Assembly (NCBI RefSeq): GCF_042186555.1
Contig: NC_133328.1
Span: forward strand, 337,646,539 to 337,710,538
Direction of reading: 5' to 3'
From: Aquarana catesbeiana
Taxonomy: Eukaryota; Chordata; Amphibia; Anura; Ranidae
Length of the DNA: 64,000 nt
The translations under genes were made by a program, and so were the position numbers. Below the pieces are notes generated by a model. It did not search any database. It was not told where the DNA came from and saw only the letters and a list, made by a program, of their open reading frames with translations. Below are positions 44,697 through 52,814 of the stretch, piece after piece (within the stretch, counting starts at the first letter, position 1; each line of letters begins with the position of its first letter).

Positions 44697-45463
44697 CATT
44701 ACAGTATTTGTAACCGTAACAGTAACAGGCCGGGCAGCACAATGTAGACTCCTTCTCCAGCCGGTCTATATTACGATATGGAAGTAGGGGTGGCGTATAT
44801 CAGCACCTCATTAAAACATTATATGAGACATTTTATGAGTGTACCCCAAGACTCCATTATAGTTATTCTTTGAGAAGAAGAACAGATTGGTTTGACTAGG
44901 GGATTAGCTTTATATTAACCCAATAGAGGTTATGTTATCACTACAGGGTATTAATTGGTTCCTAGAGCAAGAGACGAGTTGCTTTGGAAGCAGGTCTTTC
45001 AAGCTCGTAAGTAAAGTGGAACAGTTAGCTAAATTTATTTGTAAACGGGTGTCCTGGAGTACACCTAGACTGGGTTAGTAAAATACAAAGTAGATGGAAT
45101 TGATTTGGTGATCCTCTATGGCCATATGGGTTCTCCACGGGAGTGGATCTCCACGTTCCAAGAGGATGGCCAACGTGAGATATAGGAGTTATCTCCAACA
45201 GCATGTGTATGTGTGCTGGTAATCAATATCTGGAAATAGGATGAATAGGTTACCTAAACATAAGTCCATGTAAGGCTTCTTCTTCTTCCTGTAGAAGGTA
45301 AAAGGTGAAAAGTCTCTGTGAGCTTCAACGTTCTTCATTGGCGTCTGTGGGGTACGATACCTGAAAGTCAATTTCTATGAAATAGGGCTAGATCGGTGCT
45401 GGAAAAAAAGGGGGGAAAGTTAGTGCTGCCCGTGTATGCGAGGATAGAGTGTTCAGGCGGTTA
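44697..45463 (-). other. L1-b inter-ORF region, part 2
   Basis: Continuation of the L1-b spacer after the MITE; no coding signs. Confidence 0.5.
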
Positions 45464-46618
45464 TCATGCCAACGGAAGATTTCGTCGCGGGGTGTCATGT
45501 TGTCCAGGGCTGTGTACAGGCACGTCTCGGCGTGATAGGCGGTCTCCAGGGGAGGTAGGATCCAACCTGCGGCGTCTCGAGTGATGCCTTTGAGCTTTGG
45601 GGGAAGAATTAGTAGAAACTGGCTTCCACGGTTCCGTGGGGAAATAGAATGAGTGCCAGTCAGGGATATCCACCAGTGGGATGTCCAGCTGCTCGCAAAA
45701 ATTGGGTAGGTCTTCCGGGGTTCTCAACAGGGCAGTGCAGCCTCTGGTTGATGCAGAAAGGCAGAAGGGGAATTTCCATCTGTATTGGATGTTGCGAGAA
45801 CGAAGCACATCCAGTAGGGGGCGTAGGGTGCGTCTATTCTGCAAAGTGATTTGTGATAAGTCCTGAAATAATTTCACCTCAGTTCCATTAAAGGTTATGC
45901 GTCCTTTTTCTCTCGCCTTCCTGAGGATTTCCTCTTTAAGGGGGAAATTAACGATGCAGCAGATAATGTCTCTGGGTGGTTCGTTGTCTCGGGGGGGGGG
46001 GGGGACGCAGGGCTCGGTGTATACGCTCCATTTCTATGGGGGAGTCTGCCGGGCGGTCGAGCAAGTCATTAAAAATGGTGCTGACTGTTTGGGGAAGTGC
46101 GGCCTGGTCAAACCCTTCCGGGACCCCCTCACCCGAATGTTATGCCTGCGTCCCCTGTTGTCTAAGTCTTCCACCTGTCTGTGTAGCTCAAACATGTGAG
46201 GCAAGTGGAGATCGTACGTTTTTTGTACTTGCCTGATGGCTGAGGCCTGCAGTCTGGCGTTCTCCTCCACATCATTTATCCGGTGGGTTATAGCATGAAT
46301 GTCTTCCTTGAGATCCGAGATTGCTGACATCATGGTGTGTTTGATATCCAGAGCAACCTTCTGGAGGTCTCTTTGGAGGTCTAGCAGGCTTGGGTGCGGA
46401 TCGGTGTGGTCGCCGCTGTCCATTAGCGGGTCAGTGGCGCTCCTAATCGAGTCCGGGGATGCGGCCTCTAAAGCGTGCGCGGCCTGTGATGAGGCCTGTG
46501 ACGCCTCTAATAGTGCGGACTGGCGGGTCCGGAAAATATCTGGGATACTACCGCTAAGTTGCGGTGTGGGGTCTTTCTGTGTGCGGGGTGTGGAGGTGCT
46601 CCTGTTAGACTTTCCCAT
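45464..46618 (-). pseudogene. L1-b ORF1, two frameshifts
   Basis: Starts MGKSNRSTSTPRTQKDPTPQ at 46618, 105 bp from the element's 5' end. A coiled-coil region (LLDLQRDLQKVALDIKHTMM, INDVEENARLQASAIRQVQK) and the RRM signature DLDNRGRRHNIRVRG are followed by a frame change near 46138. The middle piece then meets a run of 14 G (45991-46004, plus strand), where the frame changes again. The C-terminal piece (45877-45464) reads FQDLSQITLQNRRTLRPLLD, as in other L1 ORF1 C-terminal domains. Neither shift need be old; the G-run could also be a sequencing artefact. Confidence 0.85.
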
Positions 46619-46809
46619 CGTGGGACAAGTCTCAAATACCCCAGGTTCGGCTTCTTTTCGTCCTCACTGTGCGGGAGCTCTCTCCTCAAGCAGCCATCTC
46701 GGGTCCCGTCCAGGCCACGCCCCGATAAAAATCATTTTCAACGCCACAAATTAATTACTTGGAGTCTCAAAAATGGCCTGATTTTGGCAAATTTTACAGT
46801 GCAGTGGGA

Positions 46810-46910
46810 GTTATTTACTAAAGGCAAATCCACTTTGCACTACAAGTGCACTGCAAGTGCACTTCAAAGTGCACTTGTAGTGCAAAGTGGATTTGCCTTT
46901 AGTAAATAAC
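46810..46910. mobile_element. 101-bp palindromic MITE
   Basis: GTTATTTACTAAAGGCAAAT at the left end and its exact reverse complement at the right end (46891-46910). The two arms of about 44 bp leave almost no loop. A decayed relative lies at 47536-47642. Confidence 0.88.
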
Positions 46911-47370
46911 CCCCATTGTCACTGTAACTATACCAACTTAAAAAATAAACTGGTATTGAGCATTGAAAGAAGAAGCCACACATTGTTGAGTATAAAATAT
47001 TTTACTCCAAGCACATTCACATGTGCGTTATAAATGGTTTTGGAACAAACCGACATCTTGGTGTATAACATGTACGTTTGACATAAATTTGCCTTTTTGG
47101 GGCTAAACAGGCATGTTTATAAACATAACATACACATTCCCAACTCAGAAACTCACAAAGTTCAACTTTGCTAAAGTGAATGCCAAATGAGACATTAGTA
47201 TGTCAAAACTGTGTTGATTTTGCCTTCATCAGATGGGGTGATCTCACTCCTATAAAAGCCAAATTTTGAAGATGCACACAAATTGGGACTCAAAATTTGG
47301 ACTTCCCCCATGATCCCATGCCTAAAATGTGTGTATTTTCCCTAATGCTATTTTGCTAAAGCCAAAAAAC
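46911..47370. other. No gene recognised
   Basis: AT-rich sequence between the MITE and the large inverted repeat, presumed interior of the Harbinger element. Confidence 0.3.
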
Positions 47371-47804
47371 ACACAGTGTGTCAACATTTGCTATCTGCAA
47401 TCATGGGATATCAATGTATGCGTTTTGTGGGTGCAACTCCTTCCTCCAAACTAAAGTAGGTGAGAGGAAAGGGTTGCACCCCAAAACACGTCCATTGATC
47501 CCCCATGATGGGAGCTAGCACATGTTGACACACTGGACCGTATTTCAGAAAGGACAGTCCACTTTGCCTTACAAGTGCACTTTCAAGTGCACTTGCATTG
47601 CACTTGTAGTGCAAAGTGATTTTGCTTTTTTTAAATAAGCCACAGTGTGTCAACATGTGCTAGCTCCTGGGGGATCAATGGACGTGTTTGGGGGGGGCAA
47701 CACCTTCCTCTCACCTACCTTAGTTTGGAGGAAGGGATTGCACCCACAAAACGCGTACATTGATATCCCATGATGGCAGATAGCACATGTGGACACACTG
47801 TGTG
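47371..47804. repeat. 165-bp inverted repeat with a palindromic MITE at its centre
   Basis: Left arm 47371-47535 and right arm 47643-47804 are near-perfect reverse complements (for example GGGATATCAATGTATGCGTT against AACGCGTACATTGATATCCC). The spacer is itself a decayed copy of the MITE seen at 46810-46910. Confidence 0.9.
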
Positions 47805-47891
47805 CGTCTTCAAAATTTGGCTTTGCAATTCATTTAAAACTTTTAAAACACGTACAACAATAATGACAACTTAAAAAAAAAAAACATTTGT

Positions 47892-48067
47892 TTATATTTT
47901 GCCTAAAATATCAATGATGTTGTTCAGTCTTTTTTGAACATCATGGATATTTTGCTTCAACTTTTCTAAATCATGATTGCACACCATGATCTCACTGATG
48001 AGTTTTTGTGCACTTGCACTGCTGAAGTGAGTTTCTTCTTCCACAACATCCACATCACCCACATCAC
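47892..48067 (-). pseudogene. NAIF1-like Myb/SANT gene, last exon
   Basis: An acceptor TTTTTTATTGTTTAG ends at 48068 (minus strand). The exon reads DVGDVDVVEEETHFSSASAQ, then a coiled-coil-like segment (HDLEKLKQNIHDVQKRLNNI) and IDILGKI before TAA (47892-47894). Leucine-rich C-terminal helices are common in the Myb/SANT partner proteins of Harbinger transposons. The joining phase to the preceding exon is off by one in this copy, so an indel or a different junction must be assumed. Confidence 0.6.
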
Positions 48068-48095
48068 CTAAACAATAAAAAACACCATGTATTAT

Positions 48096-48096
48096 G

Positions 48097-48138
<42 letters not shown>
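48096..48138. repeat. (TA)n microsatellite
   Basis: About 20 TA units in the last intron of the Myb/SANT gene. Confidence 0.95.
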
Positions 48139-48141
<3 letters not shown>

Positions 48142-48160
48142 GCAGGCATCCATCTATTAC

Positions 48161-48327
48161 CTGAAGCTGTGGTCTCAGACACTGACCTGTTGCCAACACC
48201 ATTTTGACCACTTCACCCAGCACTTCCTGAACCTCTGCATCCACATCCTCATGTTGTGTGGTGAGTTCCCTTTCTTCAGTAGGTGTGGGGTTACTAGTGC
48301 CCTCAGATGTCCCGTTTCTTTTCTCCC
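48161..48327 (-). pseudogene. NAIF1-like Myb/SANT gene, middle exon
   Basis: Bounded by an acceptor TATTCACATAG and a donor CTTCAG|GTAATAG. The reading GEKRNGTSEGTSNPTPTEE followed by ELTTQHEDVDAEVQEVLGEV is acidic and protein-like. It joins exon 1 in phase (AAA A|GG GAG). Confidence 0.6.
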
Positions 48328-48903
48328 CTATGTGAATACAAAAATGGTATACTTAGCAGACAGATATTTTAGGCTAGAAATAGTAATATGAAACATTGCT
48401 TGGAAGTGTCGTCCATTTGTCTGTTTTGGCAGAGTTCCAAGCTGAAGACATGATTTTTTCCCTTTCAAAGCTGGAATACTTACCTGTTTTGTGCAAGTTG
48501 CACACATGGAGAGACCCCTAGTATCCACTGGAGCACCTGCGTGGGACAACATAACAAGGTTGTTATGCTGTCCCACACTAGTGCTCCTGTGTCCAGATGT
48601 GTAAACAGCTGCTGAGTGTCCTCTCCTTACACTGAATCAAGTTGTCATTTTATTATAGTTTCAAACACATCTAGACAACAATGTAATAAACTTATTTTAT
48701 TCAAAATAGGAATGAACAGGTTACTGTAGTTAACCTGCATCTGCCAAAAACGTATTAGTGTTTGAACGAACGATGTTTAATACAAATGATTCCTGTGCCC
48801 ACGAACCTCACACTTGGCATTTTAAACTGTACAACAGTAAAGAAAAGCACATGGACCAGCACAAAAGTAATAATAATAATAGGAACACACAACAAATACT
48901 TAC

Positions 48904-49242
48904 TTTTTTGCAGCACTTTCCTGATCTTTCTATATTGATCTTGCTCCCTCAATTTCAGGTTGACCAGTGTTTCTTCAATTGCTCCTTGGATCGTCGTACC
49001 CCAAAAGTCCTGTGCAGACTTCTCAAATTTTTAGTCATGATCTTGGTCTTTCTCACATTAGGGTTTCTGTACGGTTCATGCTTCCCATCATAATCTGTCC
49101 TCTTCAAGATGTCTACCATCCCCACCATCTCTTCAAAGGACATATATCTCCTCCTGGATGTGGAACTGCCTTGCTCTGGGCTTTCCTCATCGTTGCTGAT
49201 AACAGCACACACCTGCTGTGTCTCCGCCATGTGCCCTCCCAC
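48904..49242 (-). pseudogene. NAIF1-like Myb/SANT gene, first exon (DNA-binding domain)
   Basis: In Harbinger elements a Myb/SANT protein binds subterminal DNA and brings the transposase into the nucleus (NAIF1 is its domesticated relative). The exon opens MGGHMAETQQVCAVISNDEE and carries the trihelix-like domain (RRYMSFEEMVGMVDILKRTD, NVRKTKIMTKNLRSLHRTFG, VRRSKEQLKKHW). A single-base loss near 48957 shifts the frame just before LKLREQDQYRKIRKVLQK, which then runs to a GTAAGT donor (48903 downward). It faces away from the MADF gene, whose coding part begins 287 bp further on. The match to a Myb_DNA-bind_5-type fold is by motif recognition only. Confidence 0.7.
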
Positions 49243-49529
49243 TGCCCCGAAAGAGAAGAGGCAAGGAATACACTAGAAAGAAGGACAGGGTGGAGTTTCA
49301 CGCATGTGCAGTGTATATAAAGCATAATATGCGGGCGACGTATGTACGATCTGTGAGTGGAGGACAGAGAATAGTTAGCGTTGTTCATTCAAACAAACGT
49401 ACAGTTGTAACTTGGGGCATCAGTGGTTAGTGGCCTATACTGCTTATAGATTGAGGCCTATATTGGGACAAGATTAGGAGAGTTTAGCCTGACATTAAGG
49501 TTTGTCTTGTGTTGTGTCTTGCAGATAAA
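49243..49529. promoter_or_regulatory. Probable divergent promoter between Myb/SANT and MADF genes
   Basis: The 287-bp gap between the two divergent start codons has a TATATAAAG box (about 49313-49321, usable in the plus direction), GTACGT-like palindromes and a T-rich tract ending in TTGCAG directly before the MADF start. That last point suggests a 5' non-coding exon and intron. Confidence 0.45.
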
Positions 49530-49967
49530 ATGGTTGACAAATTCACAGCCCCTGATTTCCTGCCCAACTTTATAGACAAATAAAGGGAGCTGCCATGTCT
49601 CTGGCAAGTCCAATGCAGGGACTATTCGAACAAGCAAAAGAGGAAGGCAGCCTTGGATAAATTGTTGGAATTGGTGAAGCCTGTGTATCCCATGGCAGAC
49701 ATCACCTATTTAAAGGCCAAAATTGGTAACCAGAAGATCACATATAATAGGAAGCACAAGAAGGTAAAGGATTCCCTGAGATCCGGAGCAGCAGTATATG
49801 TCCCCAGGCTGTGGTACTACCACAGCCTGCGTTTTTTGTCCTACCAGACGGATCCCAGGCCATTGCTATCAACACTTCCTTCCACATCAGCTGAGGCTCC
49901 TGAAGTCCAAACTGGGCCTTCCACCCAGAAAGAAGATGTGAAGGAGCCCAGCTTGACCCAGATATAG
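49530..49967 (+). pseudogene. MADF-domain gene, first coding exon
   Basis: It opens MVDKFTAPDFLPNFIDK, then an in-frame TAA (49581-49583), then continues in frame with the rest of a MADF-like fold: RELPCLWQVQCRDYSNKQKR, LDKLLELVKPVYPMADITYL, AKIGNQKITYNRKHKKVKDS and VPRLWYYHSLRFL. A Ser/Thr/Glu-rich tail ends at TAG 49965-49967. That stop lies where CCCAGATATAG resembles a splice donor whose GT has become AT, which would explain why the frame ends here instead of splicing to 51202. MADF domains bind DNA; a MADF protein as a partner in Harbinger-type transposition is an inference from position. Confidence 0.7.
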
Positions 49968-50155
49968 CATTGTTGAAGATATTTCTTGTCATTGAAAAAA
50001 ATAAATAATAAAATTGAATGATGTTAACTAGATGTTATTGATTACAAATTTCAGAGTTACCAAAGTGGTTTACATATCAATAGACAGTAGTAGCCAAAAA
50101 TGATTGGGACAAGAATGAAAAATGCTGGGGTCAGAATCATAGTCTTTTCTATTTG

Positions 50156-51116
50156 TTAACCGCTTCAGCTCCGGAAGATTTTACCCCCTTCCTGACCAGA
50201 GCACTTTTTGCGATTCGGCACTGCGTCAATTTAACTCGTGCGACGTGGCTCTCAAACAAAATTGATGTTCTTTTTTTCCCACAAATAGAGCTTTCTTTTG
50301 GTGGTATTTGATCACCTCTGCGATTTTAATTTTTTGCGCTATAAACAAAATAAGAGCGACATTTTTGAAAAAAGCACATTATTTTTTACATTTTGTTATA
50401 ATAAATATCCCCCAAAAATACACATTTTTTTTCCTCAGTTTAGGCCGATATGTAGTCTTATACATATTTTTGGTTAAAAAAAATCGCAATAAGCGTTTAT
50501 TGATTGGTTTGCGCAAAAGTTATAGCGTTTACAAAATAGGGGATAGTTTTATGGCATTTTTATTAATATTTTTTTTTTACTAGTAATGGCGGCGATCAGC
50601 GATTTTTATTGTGACTGCGACGTTATGGCAGACATGTCAGACATTTTTGACACATTTTTGGGACCATTGTCATTTATACAGCGATCAGTGCGATTAAAAA
50701 TACATTGATTACTGTGTAAATGACACTGGCAGTGAAGGGGTTAACCATTAGGGGGCGGGGAGGGGTTAAGTATGTCCTAGGGGAGTGATTCTAACTGTCA
50801 GGGGGATGGGCTATATGTGTCACTATGCCGATCACAGCTGTGATCAGTGACACTTGTCTCTAGGCAGAAAGGGGAGATGCTGTTTACATCAGCATCTCCC
50901 CATTCGTCCTCTCTGTGAGGCGATCGCGGGTATCCCTGTGGCGATCGAGTCTGCGGGACCCGCGACCCGACTCATGGAGCTCCCGGCCGGCGCGCGCGTG
51001 CCGCCGGCAGTGCGCACGCAGTAGCATGGCGGGGAATTCAAATGGACGTACCTGTAAGTCCATTTGCCCAGCCTTGCCATTCTGCCGACTTACATCATCG
51101 GTCGGGAAATGGTTAA
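50156..51116. mobile_element. TTAA-flanked piggyBac-type element in the MADF gene intron
   Basis: TTAA at both ends (50156-50159 and 51113-51116), with ends TTAACCGCTTCAGCTCCGG ... GGTCGGGAAATGGTTAA. The interior shares CACAAATAGAGCTTTCTTTT and TTGGTTTGCGCAAAAGTTAT with the elements at 5558 and 20415. The right part is GC-rich. It is non-coding. Confidence 0.9.
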
Positions 51117-51201
51117 CATTCAATTTGCAACAGTCATGAGCTCAAAATTGTGTGTGATTGATGACCAAAAACCTAAAACTATGTTCCATTTTCATACACA
51201 G

Positions 51202-51597
51202 GAAAGTCTCAGCCAGGAGCAGGCCATGGCAAGCAGCCTGACCAAATCCCAGGTTCCTCCCCTTCTCCCTCTAACCAAAAGGACCAGGAAGGCAAGGAAC
51301 CTGGAGGAGTCTGCAGCTGCTTTCCTAAAACAGGCTACTGCGGCAATTACCACGACCCCTGGTGTAGACAAGGCATTTGGATGCGTCGCTGCCAGCAAAT
51401 TAGAAAAGATGGAGGAGGCCCAATGCACTATATGCAAAGAGATTATTCTGAAGGCCCTAAACAAGGGGATAAGGAGCAAACTCACACCTCAAACACACCT
51501 CTGTGGGTTGGACCATGCTCCTCCACCAACACCACCAACACCACAGCCACCCCACCCACCACAGCAGCATGGAAGGAAGCGTGAAAGGAAGTGTTGA
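51202..51597 (+). pseudogene. MADF-domain gene, last exon
   Basis: After an acceptor TTTTCATACACAG the frame reads ESLSQEQAMASSLTKSQVPP, LPLTKRTRKARNLEESAAAF, a helix-rich segment (AASKLEKMEEAQCTICKEII, LKALNKGIRSKLTPQTHLC), a proline-rich tail and a basic end (HGRKRERKC) before TGA. No stop interrupts the exon. A longer frame beginning at 51064 runs across the piggyBac-type end and is not the native start. Confidence 0.65.
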
Positions 51598-51599
51598 GA

Positions 51600-51796
51600 G
51601 TGATGGCCTGGGTTTGGTGTGGTCTGGCAAAAACCGCAGGCTGTGGTAAGACCACAGCCTTGGGACATATATGTCATCTGCTGCTGCTCCCAATCTCTCG
51701 GAGTCCTGGACCGTATTGTGCTCCCTATTAAATGGACTCCTCAGGTTACCAATTTTGACAGGCAAATAATTGATGTCTGCTCTGGGGTACAATGAC
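51600..51796 (-). pseudogene. Inverted partial copy of the MADF exon
   Basis: On the minus strand it reads MYPRADINYLPVKIGNLRSP, then YVPRLWSYHSLRFL, an inverted copy of part of the exon at 49530-49967. It keeps two residues (GAAADDIYVP) lacking in the other copy, so it does not derive simply from the damaged local exon. Confidence 0.8.
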
Positions 51797-51799
51797 TTT

Positions 51800-52313
51800 G
51801 TGCTCCCTATTAAATTTAAAATTTTTGTTTTGACAAATACTTGGCTATGTGTTTTACTTCAAAAAGGACAGTTTGATTGTGAGTAGGCAAGTGCACTTCA
51901 AAATTACAATGTCGAATTAACAAGGGACACCAACATAGTTGTATCTTTGAGGTTACAAAATACAAAATAATAATGGTGTTGTGGTAACTTGACACACAAA
52001 ATGAAAAAACTAATTATTATGGAGATCACTAGAAATAAATAAATAAATGGAGATATGATGATAAGTTGTGGCATGAATTTGGGGTCAGGCACTACAACTA
52101 GTAAAACAGAATATGTTTTATGTTGTCAGAGAGGGAAGATAGGATGATCACTATTGTTGCCCGTCTGATCATAGAATCATACAAGCTAGAGTATGTGAAG
52201 TGTGGGATTACAATACATGGGATGCAAAGAATATCAGAACAAAATAAGGAAAGCAGAATTGAAGGAGGGAAATATTAAAGAGTTAAAAGAGAGAGAATGA
52301 TATGCATGTGTTG
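51800..52313. other. No gene recognised
   Basis: AT-rich sequence up to ERV-2. I looked here for the right Harbinger end and found none. Confidence 0.35.
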
Positions 52314-52769
52314 TGTTAGGGGGCTAACGATCTTCTTCTAGGAGCAAGTGAACCTCTTCTTTAGCATATCTGCCTAGAGTGTTCTTTCAAACCCAAATCA
52401 GGCCCGGAGACCATTCCAGTGAGAAAATAATGACACAACAGTCAAATGTCTGGAATGTTCTGCTTTTTACTTCCGTAGACAATCACTTATATAATCAAAA
52501 CGACATCACAAAAAAAGTTCAACCCTTTCATTAATATACAGACATTACGTATACATCAGATGATTAAAAAACACCTAAAAATAATACATTATTTCTTCAT
52601 ACAGAAACTATAAACAAGCAAAAACCTTCATGCGTCATTTCGGGGAAATCATGTTATTTACAAGGATTTGAAACTAACTTTTGATAGATGTCACATATAC
52701 ATATTATTCTAGGATGGATACATATTCTTATAGCTAAAATAAAGGACAGCAAGCTAAAATATCCTTACA
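52314..52769 (-). repeat. ERV-2 3' LTR
   Basis: On the minus strand it starts TGTAAGGATATT and ends CCCCCTAACA. TATATAAG lies at 52486-52493. It is preceded by the PPT AAAGAGGGGAT (52770-52780). Confidence 0.93.
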
Positions 52770-52780
52770 ATCCCCTCTTT
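52770..52780 (-). promoter_or_regulatory. ERV-2 polypurine tract
   Basis: AAAGAGGGGAT on the minus strand lies directly before the 3' LTR and shares AGAGGGGAT with ERV-1. Confidence 0.8.
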
Positions 52781-52814
52781 GATCACACATGTATATATAT
52801 ATATATGTATGATC

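Larger units (their letters stand above)
39052..46723 (-). mobile_element. L1-b: full-length Tx1-like L1 LINE carrying a Harbinger MITE
   Basis: Bracketed by a perfect 16-bp duplication GATAAAAATCATTTTC (39036-39051 and 46724-46739). On the minus strand it runs from a GC-rich start (CGGGGCGTGGCCTGG) through ORF1 and ORF2 to an AATAAA (about 39081-39086) and a poly(A) tail of about 15 A. The MITE at 44276-44696 sits in the inter-ORF region and is the youngest layer here. It is a different subfamily from L1-a, with its own tail type. Confidence 0.93.
29750..51800. mobile_element. Large Harbinger-type transposon, three genes, split by two L1s
   Basis: The left end TACCCATACACACGATCGAA, after TAA (29747-29749), resembles the Harbinger MITE end. 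The subterminal sequence (CTTGTCTTGCATACACACGATC, GACGTAC) matches the MITEs too. It encodes a HARBI1-like transposase (+), a Myb/SANT gene (-) and a MADF gene (+). L1-a and L1-b entered after the transposase gene. Removing them at their TSDs joins 32432 to 38833 and 39051 to 46740, so the parts were once contiguous. A matching right end is not visible, so the right border is approximate and membership of the Myb/MADF pair is an inference from contiguity and family knowledge. Confidence 0.6.

Noticed and set aside
44472..44747. Paired open frames of 75-91 codons on both strands, also at 29268-29525
   Set aside because: They are translations of the Harbinger MITE inverted repeats.
48484..48536. 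Possible extra 53-nt exon of the Myb/SANT gene (good acceptor and GTAAGT donor)
   Set aside because: Including it puts the next exon out of phase, while exon 1 joins the 48327-48161 exon in phase without it.
50884..51139. Several 60-80-codon frames on both strands
   Set aside because: They fall in the GC-rich part of the TTAA-flanked element and have no domain.
51064..51201. Upstream extension of the MADF last exon to an ATG at 51064
   Set aside because: The extension reads through the end of a piggyBac-type insertion and an intron; a splice acceptor at 51201 explains the exon start better.
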